Of a DNA stretch of 64,000 nt, positions 9,833-20,053 are shown one piece after another; the stretch's first letter is position 1, and every line of letters begins with the position of its first letter. Under the pieces are notes generated by a model that worked only from the letters and a program-made list of their open reading frames with translations, was not told where the DNA came from and ran no database searches. The stretch is from contig NZ_KI912183.1 of the NCBI RefSeq assembly GCF_000189755.2, positions 1,428,257 to 1,492,256 on the forward strand, given 5' to 3'. The stretch is from Desulfotomaculum nigrificans DSM 574. GTDB taxonomy: Bacteria > Bacillota > Desulfotomaculia > Desulfotomaculales > Desulfotomaculaceae. Made by a program: the position numbers and the translations under genes.

Positions 9833-10628
9833 TACCATGCGCCTTTGCTACCACCCCGGTAACATCCGGTGCCGGCTGCTTGCCCGGGTGACCTTTTAGG
9901 AAATACAACAGATACTCAATATTTCCTTCCGGCCCCCGGACCGGGGAGAAGTCCAGTCCGCCTGCCTGCCAATTTAAACCTGTTACTACATCAATAATCT
10001 TATTAATTACATCGATATGTACATCCGGTTCCCGCACCACGCCTTTTTTGCCCACCCGGTCCCGGCCTGCTTCAAATTGAGGTTTAATTAAGGCCACTCC
10101 TTCAGCCACCGGACTGGTCAGCTCATCCACCCGGGGCAGCACCAGGGCCAGGGAAATAAATGACACATCAATGGTGGCAAAGTCCGGTTTCTCTGGCAAG
10201 GCACCGGGGTCTAAATATCTGATATTGGTCCGCTCCATGGATACCACCCGGGGGTCTGACCGCAATTTCCAGGCCAACTGCCCGTAGCCCACGTCTACTG
10301 AGTAAACCAGCCTGGCCCCGTTTTGCAGGGCACAATCGGTGAACCCGCCGGTGGAGGCACCAATGTCAATGACCACCCGGTTATTAAGATCAATATTAAA
10401 TACTTCGATGGCCTTGGCTAATTTCAATCCACCGCGGCTAACATAGGGTAACGGGTCGCCCTGCACTTGCACGTGGGCATCAGGCTTTACCGGATAGCCT
10501 GGCTTGTCCACCCGCCGGTTATCAACAAAAACAAGCCCGGCCATCACCGCGGCGCGGGCCTTTTCCCGGCTGGAAAAATAACCATGGTTAACTAAATATA
10601 CATCTAAACGTTCCTTTGTAACAGCCAA
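9822..10628 (-). CDS. tlyA: TlyA-family rRNA 2'-O-methyltransferase (hemolysin A-like)
   Basis: 268 aa. An S4 RNA-binding domain (about 6-65: RLDVYLVNHGYFSSREKARA) is followed by an FtsJ-type methyltransferase with SAM motif VIDIGASTGGFTDC and catalytic-tetrad residues around K41 and DVSFISL. Family members methylate ribosomal RNA; the hemolysin name is historical. Start is TTG at 10628. It sits between cydC and the nadK group; in Bacillus the equivalent gene follows dxs directly. The last codons lie in a dispersed repeat, so the C-terminus may differ from relatives. Confidence 0.92.
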   Translation of the reverse strand: MAVTKERLDVYLVNHGYFSSREKARAAVMAGLVFVDNRRVDKPGYPVKPDAHVQVQGDPLPYVSRGGLKLAKAIEVFNIDLNNRVVIDIGASTGGFTDCALQNGARLVYSVDVGYGQLAWKLRSDPRVVSMERTNIRYLDPGALPEKPDFATIDVSFISLALVLPRVDELTSPVAEGVALIKPQFEAGRDRVGKKGVVREPDVHIDVINKIIDVVTGLNWQAGGLDFSPVRGPEGNIEYLLYFLKGHPGKQPAPDVTGVVAKAHGTLG

Positions 10629-10748
10629 GCACAGTCACGCCTTCCGATGTGTATGGTATTTCAATTGGTCACGCTCTCTCTGGGGAAAAGAAATACCGGT
10701 CATGATTCTGGCAATGCCATGTTATATTATATCAACTTTACCAAAAAC

Positions 10749-12395
10749 TTAAAAGCGGCCCTGGTCAAGGACCAGTATTTGATCCATCTTCTCCAGTCCC
10801 ACCGGCCGGTGGGTAATAACCAGCGTGGTCCGCCCCTCCATTAGCCGGTAAATAGCCTCCATCACTTCCCGTTCAGTTACCGGGTCCAGCCCGGTGGTAG
10901 CCTCATCCAGTATTAAGATGGGGGCATTCTTTAAAAGGGCCCTGGCGATGGCCAGGCGCTGGCGTTGGCCCCCGGAAAGCTTGCACCCACCCTCACCTAC
11001 ATAGGTATCATAACCCCGGGGCAGGCTTTGGATAAAGTCATGAATACTGGCCTGTCGGGCCGCTTGTATCATTTCCTCTTCACCTGCCTCCGGTCTGGCC
11101 AATAAAAGGTTCTCCCGGATGGTGGCATTAAAGAGATGGGTGCGCTGGGTTACTACCCCCACCAACCGCCTTAGTACCTCCGGGTGGTAGGCTTTAATGG
11201 AATGGCCGCCCAGGTAAATTTCCCCTGACTGGTAATCCCAAAAACGCAGCAGCAGGTTGACCAGGGTGCTTTTACCTGCCCCGCTGGGGCCAACTATGGC
11301 CACCCGCCCCCCGGTGGGGACGGTCAGGTTAAGACCATCCAAAATCCAAGGAGTATCCGGACTATAACGAAAACGCAGGTCCTTGATGCATAGGTCGTAT
11401 CCCCGGGGCACGGGAGAAGGGGTCACCGGGTCTGCCACAGGCGGTTTGGCATCGGTAATCTCAAATAACCGCCTGGCGGCGGTGAGACTTTCCTCCAAAT
11501 GATGGAGGGCCAGAGGTAAAGGTGCGGCCGCCTCAAAACTACTAAGTATGCCCAGGACCAGCATGGCTAAATAGACCCCCGGTAGTTTCCCGGCGGACAC
11601 CAGAGGGATGGTCACCACCAGGGCTGACCACATGGCCAGGTTCATAGCCAGACCGGTTAAAGCATTGGCAAGGCCACTTATGGCAGCCAGTCGCTGCTGC
11701 AAGCCCAACAATTCTCGACTTAACCCGGCTACTCTGGTCTGCTGTCGGGTTGCCTGGCCAAAGGCCAGCACTTCGGTCATCCCCTGGATACTGTCCACCA
11801 GGTGGGCATTTAGTTCGGATTTTACCTGCACCAACCGTCGGCCCAGGCCCCGACCCAAGTATTTTATACCCAGGGGCACGGCCACCCCGGCTAACAGGAA
11901 AAATGCCAGTAAAAGGTAGGCCAGTTTAGGCTCGTAGTGAGCTAACCAGACACAGGCCACCAGTAGTATCAGCAGGGCCACCAGTGGCGGCGCCAGCACC
12001 CGCAGGTAAAAGTTCTTGAGTATATCCACATCCGCCACAATGCGGTTTAACAGATCCCCGCTGCGGTACTGCATCAAACGGGCCGGAGCCAGTGGTTCCA
12101 GAGCCCGGTAAAACCAGACCCGAATTTGGCTAAGCAGTCTAAATGTTACATCATGGGAGACATACCGCTCCAGGTAGCGGAACACTGCCCGGGCAATGCC
12201 AAAAAAGCGCACCCCCACAATGGCCACCATTAAATTTAATACCGGCGGGTGCAGGGCGGCTCGGGCAATCAGGTAAGCCGATGTGGTTAGCAGGCCGATA
12301 TTGCTGCCAACGGTCAAAAAACCCAGCAGTACCGCCAGCAGCATACGCCGCCAGTAGGGCCTAACTAAACCTAACAAGTGAAGGAAAGTTTTCAT
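10749..12395 (-). CDS. cydC: CydC, ABC exporter subunit for cytochrome bd assembly
   Basis: 548 aa half-transporter. The membrane domain has six helices (about 10-310). The ATPase domain (about 330-548) has Walker A (GPSGAGKST), signature (LSGGQRQRLAIARALL), and Walker B (ILILDEATTGLD). With CydD it forms the exporter of reduced thiols (glutathione or cysteine in E. coli) needed for cytochrome bd maturation. I start it at ATG 12395, behind GAGGTG; an upstream GTG is inside that site. It is last in cydABDC and is separated from cydD by a 187-bp repeat-containing gap. Confidence 0.92.
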   Translation of the reverse strand: MKTFLHLLGLVRPYWRRMLLAVLLGFLTVGSNIGLLTTSAYLIARAALHPPVLNLMVAIVGVRFFGIARAVFRYLERYVSHDVTFRLLSQIRVWFYRALEPLAPARLMQYRSGDLLNRIVADVDILKNFYLRVLAPPLVALLILLVACVWLAHYEPKLAYLLLAFFLLAGVAVPLGIKYLGRGLGRRLVQVKSELNAHLVDSIQGMTEVLAFGQATRQQTRVAGLSRELLGLQQRLAAISGLANALTGLAMNLAMWSALVVTIPLVSAGKLPGVYLAMLVLGILSSFEAAAPLPLALHHLEESLTAARRLFEITDAKPPVADPVTPSPVPRGYDLCIKDLRFRYSPDTPWILDGLNLTVPTGGRVAIVGPSGAGKSTLVNLLLRFWDYQSGEIYLGGHSIKAYHPEVLRRLVGVVTQRTHLFNATIRENLLLARPEAGEEEMIQAARQASIHDFIQSLPRGYDTYVGEGGCKLSGGQRQRLAIARALLKNAPILILDEATTGLDPVTEREVMEAIYRLMEGRTTLVITHRPVGLEKMDQILVLDQGRF

Positions 12396-12418
12396 AAAGA
12401 ACACCTCGGCTGGGGGGG

Positions 12419-12572
12419 ATTTCTTTGGGGGCTAGTCGTTAGATTTAGGGGTCATCCTCTGGGGTCCTGTCGTTTGACTTTGAGGTCATCCCCTGGGGTC
12501 CTGTAGTATACAAGCATTCCTTTCGGGTCTTAAAGAAATACCCCAGTACCAACGACTGGGCCCTTAAGAAAT
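12419..12572. repeat. Dispersed palindromic intergenic repeat, copy 2 (between cydD and cydC)
   Basis: Imperfect terminal inverted repeats: ATTTCTTTGGGGGCTAGTCG begins the left arm (12419-12443) and its counterpart at 12548-12572 matches at about three quarters of positions. Inside, GGGGTCCTGT occurs twice (about 12461 and 12495). It shares CTAGTCGTTAG with copy 1. Confidence 0.6.
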
Positions 12573-12582
12573 ACCCTTTAGT

Positions 12583-14232
12583 CTAGGCCACCCGCCCGGC
12601 GGCCAGTACCAGAATCCGGTCAGCCCGCTCCACGGTGGCCAAACTGTGGGTTATCATTAAAACGGTACGGCCCTGCATCAACCGGTCCAGAGCCTCATGT
12701 ACCACCTGCTCACTGGCGGGATCCAACCCGGCGGTGGCTTCATCCAGAATTAACAGGGGAGCGTCTTTAAGAAAGGCCCGAGCAATGGCTATTCGCTGGG
12801 CCTGCCCGCCGCTTAGCCGCAGGCCCTGCTCACCCACCAAAGTATCATAACCCTGGGGCAATTGGCTGATGAACCGGTGGGCACCAGCCTGTTGAGCTGC
12901 CTTGATAACTTCTTCCCTGGTAGCACCGGGGCGTCCCCACAGGATGTTGTCGGCCACCGTGCCGTAAAAGAGATAGGGATTTTGCGGCACCAGGGCCACC
13001 TGCTGACACCAGTCATCCGGCGGGATTTTTTGTAGCGGTATATCATTGACACTGATGGTGCCCTGATCCGGTTCCATAAAACGTAACAACAGGTGGGCCA
13101 CCGTGCTTTTGCCAGCCCCGCTGGGACCAACCAGGGCCACCCTTTCCCCGGGGTGCAGGTCAAAGGAAACACCCCTCAGGGCCGCTCTGGTCCCGGCTTC
13201 ATAAGCATAGTGGACGTCCCGTAAGGAGATATGCAGCGGCGCCTCCACTCTTTGCCCGGCTGCCGGGTAGGCAGCCACCGGTACTGGCATCTCCAGCACC
13301 TCAAAAATACGGTTGGCAGCCGTGGTCCCGGACATACCGGCATGAAAGCTGCTGCCTAAAAGCCGCAGGGGCAAATAAAATTCCGGTGCCAACAGCAACA
13401 AAAAAAAGGCCTGTTCAAAGGGAATCCGGCCGTAGACCAGCCGTAATCCCAAGGCCACTGCCACCAAAGCCGTGCTAATGGTGGATAGGAGTTCCAGCAC
13501 TAAAGCGGACAAAAAGGCCACCCGTAACACCCCCAGGGTGGTTTCTCTAAATTGATTACTTACTCTGGCAATCACCTGAATTTGATCCTTACTGCGGCCA
13601 AACACCTTAAGGGTGGTGAGCCCCTGTAATATGTCTAGAAAATGAGCACTCATGCGGCTTAATCTGTCCCACTGCTGCCGGGTCAGGTGATCCGCCCATT
13701 TACCAATTAAGATCATGAAAAAGGGTATTAAAGGCGCAGTAATAAGTAAAATGAAACCTGAGGTTAAGTCCAGGGGAAAAACAAAGCCCAGGATAAGCAA
13801 AGGCACCATGGCTGCCAGGGCCAGTTGAGGTAGGTAGCGGGAAAAATAATCCTCCAGAGCCTCCACCCCCTCCACCAACAGGTTAACCAGCTCGCCGGTT
13901 CGCTCACCCCGCACCTGCAGAGGGCCCAGGGCCAATAAGCGGGCTAACAACTGCTCCCGCAGCGCACCTTTAATTTGCGCTGCTGCCCGGTGAGCAGAGA
14001 TCTCATTTAACCAAGTGAGAGCCGCCCGCACCAAAATGATCCCCAGCAGAATTAACAGCCAGGGAAACACCTGCCTTAAATTCTGACCAGCCAGAAAAAC
14101 ACCGTTAATTATCCGGGCCAGGTAGCTGGCCTGCATCACCACAACAGTTCCGGTGGCGGTGCCCAACCCAACGGTCAGGGCTAAATAAAACCGTACCCGG
14201 CGGGCTTCCCGTAACAGCCGTTTGTCAATCAT
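12583..14232 (-). CDS. cydD: CydD, ABC exporter subunit for cytochrome bd assembly
   Basis: 549 aa, partner of CydC. N-terminal membrane domain of six helices (about 15-310), then an ATPase domain with GPSGAGKST, RLSGGQAQRIAIARAFL and LLILDEATAGLD. Start is ATG 14232 behind GGAGGGAAAGG; the longer frame would add 11 residues without a good ribosome site. It lies 62 bp after cydB on the same strand, so the order cydA-cydB-cydD-cydC is complete. Confidence 0.92.
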   Translation of the reverse strand: MIDKRLLREARRVRFYLALTVGLGTATGTVVVMQASYLARIINGVFLAGQNLRQVFPWLLILLGIILVRAALTWLNEISAHRAAAQIKGALREQLLARLLALGPLQVRGERTGELVNLLVEGVEALEDYFSRYLPQLALAAMVPLLILGFVFPLDLTSGFILLITAPLIPFFMILIGKWADHLTRQQWDRLSRMSAHFLDILQGLTTLKVFGRSKDQIQVIARVSNQFRETTLGVLRVAFLSALVLELLSTISTALVAVALGLRLVYGRIPFEQAFFLLLLAPEFYLPLRLLGSSFHAGMSGTTAANRIFEVLEMPVPVAAYPAAGQRVEAPLHISLRDVHYAYEAGTRAALRGVSFDLHPGERVALVGPSGAGKSTVAHLLLRFMEPDQGTISVNDIPLQKIPPDDWCQQVALVPQNPYLFYGTVADNILWGRPGATREEVIKAAQQAGAHRFISQLPQGYDTLVGEQGLRLSGGQAQRIAIARAFLKDAPLLILDEATAGLDPASEQVVHEALDRLMQGRTVLMITHSLATVERADRILVLAAGRVA

Positions 14233-14294
14233 TACCTTTCCCTCCAAAGAAACTGGCTGATCCAAAGGTTAGTCGCATTGGTTTGGTTTAAGTC

Positions 14295-15299
14295 TTAGTA
14301 ATGTAAATTTTTGTTATTTACCCGCCGGCGGAACACCCAGTAGGTCCAGCCCTGGTACAGCAATACAATGGGTACCATGGTCAGGGCCACCACCGTCATC
14401 ACCTTAAGAGTATAGGGGCTGGAGGAAGCATTATAAATGGTCAAGCTCCATTCCGGCTTCAGGCTGGAAACCATTACCCTGGGAAACAGCCCCCAGAACA
14501 TGGATACCGTGAACAAAACAATGGTCAAACTGTTAGCCGCAAAGGCCCAACCGTGGCGACCGGCCCGTAACAGCCAGTGGGCCAGAATTAAGCAAAGACC
14601 GGCCGCCCCCAGCACCACGCCGGCACCTGCTTTAGCAAACAGGTCAGTGTTGGTGTAAGTCAACAGGGCCAGCAAAATTATCACCGGGATAGCCATTATT
14701 CCTATCCGGCGGGCCAGCCGACCAGCCCGTTCCACCATCTCACCCTCAGTTTTCAGAGTGAGGAAAAGGGCACCGTGCAGCATAAAGACCAGCAAGGTAG
14801 CGACGCCCCCCACCAGGGTATAGGGTGTCAACAGATCCCCAAAAGTACCAACATATTGCATGTTACCGTTAATGGGTACCCCTTGCAGCAGATTAGTTAC
14901 CGCCACACCCCACAGCAAGGCTGATACCAGACTGCCGCCAAAGATCAGCCAATCCCAAAGGTTGCGCCAAGCAGGACTTTTATCACTGCTGCGAAACTCA
15001 AAGGCCACCCCGCGCAGGATCAACGCCAGCAGCATGAGAAACAGGGCCAGGTAAAAGCCGCTAAACAGCGTGGCGTACCAATTGGGGAAGGCGGCAAACA
15101 AGGCACCACCGGCGGTGATTAACCAGACTTCATTGCCGTCCCAAACCGGGCCAATGGTGTTAATAATCACCCGGCGCTCAGTATCATTTTGGCCCAGGAA
15201 GGGCAGCAGGATACCCACCCCGTAATCAAATCCTTCCAGGAAGAAGAAGCCCACAAATAAAACTGTCACCAGGATAAACCAGAGTACATTTAAGTCCAT
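14295..15299 (-). CDS. cydB: Cytochrome bd oxidase subunit II
   Basis: 334 aa integral membrane protein of about 8-9 helices. The start LWFILVTVLFVGFFFLEGFDYG is typical of CydB (FLEGFDYGVG motif), and GPVWDGNEVWLITAGGALFAAFP is another family signature. It pairs with CydA in the quinol:O2 oxidoreductase. Its ATG overlaps the end of cydA by 10 bp, indicating coupled translation. Confidence 0.96.
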   Translation of the reverse strand: MDLNVLWFILVTVLFVGFFFLEGFDYGVGILLPFLGQNDTERRVIINTIGPVWDGNEVWLITAGGALFAAFPNWYATLFSGFYLALFLMLLALILRGVAFEFRSSDKSPAWRNLWDWLIFGGSLVSALLWGVAVTNLLQGVPINGNMQYVGTFGDLLTPYTLVGGVATLLVFMLHGALFLTLKTEGEMVERAGRLARRIGIMAIPVIILLALLTYTNTDLFAKAGAGVVLGAAGLCLILAHWLLRAGRHGWAFAANSLTIVLFTVSMFWGLFPRVMVSSLKPEWSLTIYNASSSPYTLKVMTVVALTMVPIVLLYQGWTYWVFRRRVNNKNLHY

Positions 15300-16678
15300 A
15301 AGGACACCCCCTTGGTGGAGCTCTCCATGGAACCGTCGGCAGTCAACCCTTCCGGTCCCTGTTTAATAAATTTGACCAGCAAATACAGATCAGCCACTGC
15401 CAGCACTCCATAAACCACCGTAAAGGCAATCATGGTGGTTAGGATTTCACCGGCCGAAACCGCCGGCGAGATAGCTGCTTCTACTTTCTGTAATCCGTAA
15501 ACCATCCAGGGCTGGCGGCCCACCTCGGCCATGTACCAGCCGGTGGTGTTAGCAATATAGGGTACCGGAATACTCCACAGCAAAGCCTTTAAAATTAGAG
15601 GCTTTGTCTCTAATTTTTGGGTTCGCCACAGGTACAGGCCAACCAGGGTAATTAGCACCATCCAGCTGCCTGCCGCCACCATGATGCGAAAGCTCCAAAA
15701 GATTGAGGTTACCGGGGGAACGTAATTACCGGGACCATATTTGGCCTGGGCCTCCGCCTGCAGTTCCTTAATCCCTTTTACCTCGCCGGTGAAGGAATTG
15801 TGAGATAAGAAACTTAAGAGACCGGGAATTTCAATCTCGAAAGAGTTAGTTTGATTTTTTTCATCTATCACCGCCACCACAGCAAGGGGTGCCGGGCTGG
15901 CAGTTTCCCAATGGGCTTCCGCTGCGGCCATTTTCATCGGCTGTTTACGGACTAAATACTGACCCTGCATATGGCCTACGGCAGTGACCAGGAAGACGCT
16001 GATCAGGCCAAAGATTAAGCCAATTTTAAAGGAACGCCGGAAAAAATCAGCATGGCTTTTCCGTAACAGATGGTAGGCACTAATACCCATGACGAAAAAG
16101 GCGCCGGTGGCAAAACCGCCCAGTACCGTGTGCGGAAACTGGTAGAAGACATGAGGGTTGGTAATCAAGGCCCAAAAGTCTGTCATCTCTGCCCGACCGT
16201 TACGAATTGCATAACCCACCGGTTCCTGCATAAATGAATTGGCAATCAAAATCCAAAGAGCCGACAGATTACTGCCGATGGCCACCATCCAGATACTGAA
16301 GGCATGCAGTTTCTTAGGCAGCTTATCCCAGCCAAAAATCCATACCCCCAAAAATGTGGACTCCAGGAAGAAGGCCAGTAACGCTTCGATGGCCAGGGGC
16401 GCACCAAAAATATCCCCCACAAAACGGGAATACTCCGACCAGTTCATGCCAAAGTGGAATTCCTGGACAATACCGGTGACCACACCCATAGCAAAGTTAA
16501 TCAAGAACAGTTTGCCCCAGAACTTGGTCATTTTCTTGTAGGTTTCATCACCGGTTCTTACGTACATGGTTTCCATGATGGCCACCAGGACAGACAACCC
16601 CAGCGTTAAAGGTACAAAGAGAAAGTGATAAACTGAGGTGATACCAAATTGCCATCTGGCCAGCAGGAGTTCATTCAT
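15290..16678 (-). CDS. cydA: Cytochrome bd oxidase subunit I
   Basis: 462 aa with about 9 helices, carrying haems b558, b595 and d. The N-terminus has the conserved RWQFGITSVYHFLFVPLTLG, with an axial His at about 18. GIVQEFHFGMNWSEYSRFVG and FFLESTFLGVWIFGWDKL are family blocks. The length and small central loop suggest the short-Q-loop type. In an anaerobe the enzyme is expected to scavenge oxygen. A consensus promoter and a palindrome lie upstream. Confidence 0.97.
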   Translation of the reverse strand: MNELLLARWQFGITSVYHFLFVPLTLGLSVLVAIMETMYVRTGDETYKKMTKFWGKLFLINFAMGVVTGIVQEFHFGMNWSEYSRFVGDIFGAPLAIEALLAFFLESTFLGVWIFGWDKLPKKLHAFSIWMVAIGSNLSALWILIANSFMQEPVGYAIRNGRAEMTDFWALITNPHVFYQFPHTVLGGFATGAFFVMGISAYHLLRKSHADFFRRSFKIGLIFGLISVFLVTAVGHMQGQYLVRKQPMKMAAAEAHWETASPAPLAVVAVIDEKNQTNSFEIEIPGLLSFLSHNSFTGEVKGIKELQAEAQAKYGPGNYVPPVTSIFWSFRIMVAAGSWMVLITLVGLYLWRTQKLETKPLILKALLWSIPVPYIANTTGWYMAEVGRQPWMVYGLQKVEAAISPAVSAGEILTTMIAFTVVYGVLAVADLYLLVKFIKQGPEGLTADGSMESSTKGVSLWT

Positions 16679-16705
16679 GGGTTTTCCCTCCCTAATGCAA
16701 ATTCT

Positions 16706-16726
16706 TACTTTTGTCTGACAAAAGTA
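16706..16726. promoter_or_regulatory. Palindromic operator candidate in the cydA leader
   Basis: TACTTTTGTC-T-GACAAAAGTA, perfect 10-bp arms around one base. It lies 27 bp before the cydA start and downstream of the promoter, where a bound repressor would block elongation or a redox regulator could act. It does not look like the Rex consensus (TTGTGA-N6-TCACAA). Confidence 0.6.
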
Positions 16727-16760
16727 TTAAAAGTATACTTTCTTGGTATAGTTTAATCTT

Positions 16761-16789
16761 AATATAGCTCCCTTAATGTTAGGTGTCAA
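16761..16789 (-). promoter_or_regulatory. Sigma-A promoter of cydABDC
   Basis: Minus strand TTGACA (16784-16789), 17-nt spacer, TATATT (16761-16766). The predicted transcript starts about 75 nt before cydA. Confidence 0.8.
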
Positions 16790-16833
16790 TAAAATTTTAG
16801 GGACAAATTTATTACAAAAGAATTATAGTCCAA

Positions 16834-16866
16834 CAAAAAAGAGACTGACCCAAAGGTTAGTCTCTT
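16834..16866 (-). terminator. Terminator of dxs
   Basis: Minus strand stem AAGAGACT / AGTCTCTT followed by TTTTTTG, 18 nt after the dxs stop. It isolates cydA from the upstream operon. Confidence 0.9.
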
Positions 16867-16884
16867 ATGGTTTGCTTATTGTTT

Positions 16885-18804
16885 TTATTCCCGCCCCCAA
16901 ACGGCTTTGATCCGTTTGCGTTTTTTATGCAGGCGTTGTTCTCCGGCCAGTACAGTCTCCGCAATACCCTCGGCGGTTAATCCGTAATTGGCCCGCAATA
17001 TCTTCTGTTTCCCATGCTCCACAAAACAGTCCGGAATGCCGATCCGTTTAACCTTTACCTCGGACAACCCTGCCCTTTCCAATAATTCCAGTACAGCACT
17101 GCCGAAACCACCCATCAGCACGTGCTCCTCAACGGTCACCAGATGGCCGGTTCTAGCGGCGTAGTGCAAAATCAGTTCTTCATCCAATGGCTTGACATAA
17201 CGGGCATTAATCACCGCGGCGCTAATTCCCTGGGCCCTAAGGTTTTCGGCAGCTTTCAAGGCTTCCGGCACCATGTTGCCAATAGCCAGTAACACCACGT
17301 CTTCTCCATCCCACAGCACTTCGGCCTGACCTATGGGTATGGTTTGCAACTGGCTGTCTATGGCTACGCCCTCGCCGGCACCCCGGGGATACCGCACGGC
17401 GGTGGGTGCATTATGATAGACCGCCGTTTTCAACATATGCTGCAGCTCATTTTCATCCTTGGGCGCCATAATCACCATATTGGGTATGCTGCGTAAATAA
17501 GCTAGATCGAAAACACCATGGTGGGTGGGTCCATCATCCCCCACCAGACCAGCCCTGTCCAGGGCAAAGGTAACAGGCAGGTTTTGCAGACAAACGTCGT
17601 GCAATACCTGATCGTAAGCCCGCTGTAAAAAGGTGGAATAAATGGCCACCACCGGCCGGTAACCTCCGGCAGCCAGACCTGCGGCCATGGTCACAGCGTG
17701 TTGCTCGGCAATACCCACATCAAAGTAACGGTTAGGAAACTCCTGGGCAAACTTATTTAATCCGGTACCACTGGGCATGGCAGCAGTAATACCGATTATT
17801 TTGTCATCCTGTTTAGCCAGATTAATCATGGTTTGGCCAAATATTTGGGTGTAACTGGGCGGCGCACCAGGGATTTTTTTGATAGCTCCGGTGACCACAT
17901 CAAAGGGACCCACCCCGTGGAACAAGTCGGGGTTTTTCTCCGCCGGTTCATAACCCTTACCCTTTTTGGTCAAAACATGTACCAGCACCGGACCACCCAG
18001 GTTTTTAGCCTGTTTTAGCATGGTGGTAACAGCCTTAATGTCATGGCCATCCACCGGTCCCAGGTAGGTAAAGCCCAATTCCTCAAACAGCATCCCCGGT
18101 ACCACCAAATATTTTAAGCTGTCCTTTAAGCGGTCTACCACTTTTAATAGTTTGGGCCCGTGGGGAATCTTTTGCAGTAGCTCGGCAATCTCATCCTTAC
18201 TGCGGGAATATTTGGGGTCTGTGCGCAAGCTGCTGAGATAACTGGATAAGGCACCCACGTTGGGGGCGATAGACATTTCGTTGTCATTCAAAATAACAAT
18301 CAGGTTTTTCTTCAGGTGACCGGCATGGTTTAAGGCCTCAAAGGCCATACCGCCGGTCATGGAACCGTCCCCGATAACTGCCACTACCGAATATTTCTCG
18401 CCCTTAAGATCCCTGGCCAGCACCATACCCAGGGCGGCGGATATGGAGGTGCTGCTGTGGCCGGTATCAAAGGCATCGTGTATACTTTCATCCCGCTTGG
18501 GGAATCCGCTAAGGCCACCATACTGTCGCAGTGTGGAAAACTGTGCCTGGCGACCGGTAAGCAATTTGTGTACATAACTCTGATGACCAACATCCCAAAT
18601 GATACGATCCACGGCCGAGTTAAATACCCGGTGGATGGCAATAGTCAGTTCCACCACCCCTAAATTAGGGGCCAGATGGCCGCCGGTAACTGACACGGTG
18701 TTAATTAGCGTTTCCCGGATTTCCCGGGCCAAACACTGCAACTCTTTATAATCCAAATTCTGCAGGTCCTGGGGACTATATATGGTTTTCAGTATGGAGG
18801 CCAA
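16885..18804 (-). CDS. dxs: 1-deoxy-D-xylulose-5-phosphate synthase
   Basis: 639 aa thiamin-diphosphate enzyme that condenses pyruvate and glyceraldehyde 3-phosphate, the first step of the MEP isoprenoid pathway. The TPP motif [18 protein letters not shown] begins at about 153. The pyrimidine domain has [18 protein letters not shown] with the catalytic Glu, and [15 protein letters not shown] follows. A transketolase C-terminal domain closes the protein. Start is TTG behind AAGGTGG. ispA lies upstream in the same cluster, separated by the OLE RNA and OapA genes. Confidence 0.97.
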   Translation of the reverse strand: MASILKTIYSPQDLQNLDYKELQCLAREIRETLINTVSVTGGHLAPNLGVVELTIAIHRVFNSAVDRIIWDVGHQSYVHKLLTGRQAQFSTLRQYGGLSGFPKRDESIHDAFDTGHSSTSISAALGMVLARDLKGEKYSVVAVIGDGSMTGGMAFEALNHAGHLKKNLIVILNDNEMSIAPNVGALSSYLSSLRTDPKYSRSKDEIAELLQKIPHGPKLLKVVDRLKDSLKYLVVPGMLFEELGFTYLGPVDGHDIKAVTTMLKQAKNLGGPVLVHVLTKKGKGYEPAEKNPDLFHGVGPFDVVTGAIKKIPGAPPSYTQIFGQTMINLAKQDDKIIGITAAMPSGTGLNKFAQEFPNRYFDVGIAEQHAVTMAAGLAAGGYRPVVAIYSTFLQRAYDQVLHDVCLQNLPVTFALDRAGLVGDDGPTHHGVFDLAYLRSIPNMVIMAPKDENELQHMLKTAVYHNAPTAVRYPRGAGEGVAIDSQLQTIPIGQAEVLWDGEDVVLLAIGNMVPEALKAAENLRAQGISAAVINARYVKPLDEELILHYAARTGHLVTVEEHVLMGGFGSAVLELLERAGLSEVKVKRIGIPDCFVEHGKQKILRANYGLTAEGIAETVLAGEQRLHKKRKRIKAVWGRE

Positions 18805-18820
18805 GTTTGTCCACCTTCTT

Positions 18821-19402
18821 TTATGACCTGGTCCTGCCCTTTTTGATCAGGCTATGACCAGTAAGTTGTTGCCATTGAGACAATATTTTACCTACTATAA
18901 ATATTACATCATTTGCCCTGGCCAGCGCTAGTCCCTTTCCCAGGGCTTTACCGGACACTGTAATGGAAGCAATCAGTGCCGTCATAATAATATTGGCCAC
19001 CAGGGCATCAAAACGGGGATGTTCATTTATAATTTTAACCACAATGGAGATACCTAAAGCACCGCTGACGGTACCCACAATATCACCAATTACGTCATTG
19101 CATATATTAGCTACTTTATCTGCATTACGTAACAAAAAAACACCTTCTTTAGCCCCGCGAACACGTTTGGCCGCTTTGGCGTGAAAAGGTGCCTCTTGAG
19201 CTGCGGTAACGGAAGTACCAATAATATCGGCAATAATCCCAATCAGTATAATAAATAGCAAACCTGCCAAGGATAAAGTAAGGCTTTTTACCACCCTGGT
19301 CATGGTTTCCGACAAAACAGAAAATATTACTGCCAAAATAAATGAGCCAATAAAAATTAAAAAAATATACCTGGTGGAAACGGTGGATTTATTATTCCCC
19401 AA
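18821..19402 (-). CDS. oapA: OLE-associated membrane protein (OapA-like)
   Basis: About 193 aa with several hydrophobic segments: residues about 8-28, 36-60 and two near 120-155. A charged stretch [26 protein letters not shown] lies between. It is weakly like DUF21/CNNM membrane domains. The gene lies immediately 3' of a roughly 600-nt structured RNA and 5' of dxs, the arrangement known for OLE RNA and its partner protein in Bacillus halodurans. Start is uncertain: TTG 19402 has GAGGTGA at good spacing, while GTG 19411 overlaps that site. The name rests on size, topology and synteny. Confidence 0.8.
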   Translation of the reverse strand: MGNNKSTVSTRYIFLIFIGSFILAVIFSVLSETMTRVVKSLTLSLAGLLFIILIGIIADIIGTSVTAAQEAPFHAKAAKRVRGAKEGVFLLRNADKVANICNDVIGDIVGTVSGALGISIVVKIINEHPRFDALVANIIMTALIASITVSGKALGKGLALARANDVIFIVGKILSQWQQLTGHSLIKKGRTRS

Positions 19403-19424
19403 AAAGTTCACCTCATGTGATTAT

Positions 19425-20003
19425 GTAGAAACTTTAATAAGTGGTAGCAGGCCAGGTAAATGTTGTGGCTTAGGTCCAGCAGGTTTTCCCATAACGGTGC
19501 CGGCTGTCGCCAAACCGGTGGTTTCCCATTAAACCGTATCTGAGGCGTCACCGCTCTCAGGGCTAGATTACCACTTAGTCCACACTTTAATCCCTGACCT
19601 GCCCCGGCGGGGTGCCGGACAGCCTAGGAGTTTTCCTCAACAGTATTAGTCTTTCTTAGACTCTGTTGCAGCCGAGGTTTCATCCCGCAAATCCCATCGT
19701 ACGGGCCCGTACGTTAGGTTTGCCCCAGGGGAATTCACCACTGCCACTTCAAGTCAGGCTACACTGCACGCAGCTTCCTACCACATGCAGGTTAACAACC
19801 AAGCCATAGTTCGCCGTTTCCGACTCCCCACGCACTTGGGTCTCCACGGGGACGGGGTCAACGCCCACATGCCATTGCAGGTCGCCCCTTCCCCTTAACT
19901 CCCAGTACCAGCCCCCAACTGGGCGTCAAAAGCCAGCACCAGGAACTTCATCGATGTGCCCTTGACGGATTTTTAGGCCCGCCTTCAGAAAGATAATACT
20001 GAC
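19425..20003 (-). ncRNA. ole: OLE RNA (ornate, large, extremophilic)
   Basis: About 580 nt without a convincing protein, rich in complementary segments and G+C compared with its flanks. On the minus strand it begins near GTCAGTATTATCTTTC and ends near CTGGCCTGCTACCACTT. Self-complementary pieces include CGTACGGGCCCGTACG, GAGTCTAAGAAAGACT and CCCCGCCGGGG. It lies between ispA and an OapA-like gene upstream of dxs, the published location of OLE RNA. OLE RNA forms a membrane ribonucleoprotein with OapA. Boundaries are approximate, as I cannot run a covariance search. No terminator separates it from oapA. Confidence 0.85.
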
Positions 20004-20053
20004 TAGGATACTGCATCACTTATTATTAAGTTATTTGTTTTAGCACGATATGA

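Noticed and set aside
12813-13172. Second minus-strand frame of 119 codons inside cydD
   Set aside because: Frame shadow over the CydD ATPase domain, where the real frame has Walker and signature motifs.
16706-16726. Rex-binding site
   Set aside because: The half-site is TACTTTTGTC rather than TTGTGA-like, so I list it only as an unassigned operator.
19302-19532. Plus-strand ORF of 76 codons over the OLE/oapA junction
   Set aside because: It lies opposite a structured RNA and a real gene, has no ribosome site, and its protein has no family features.
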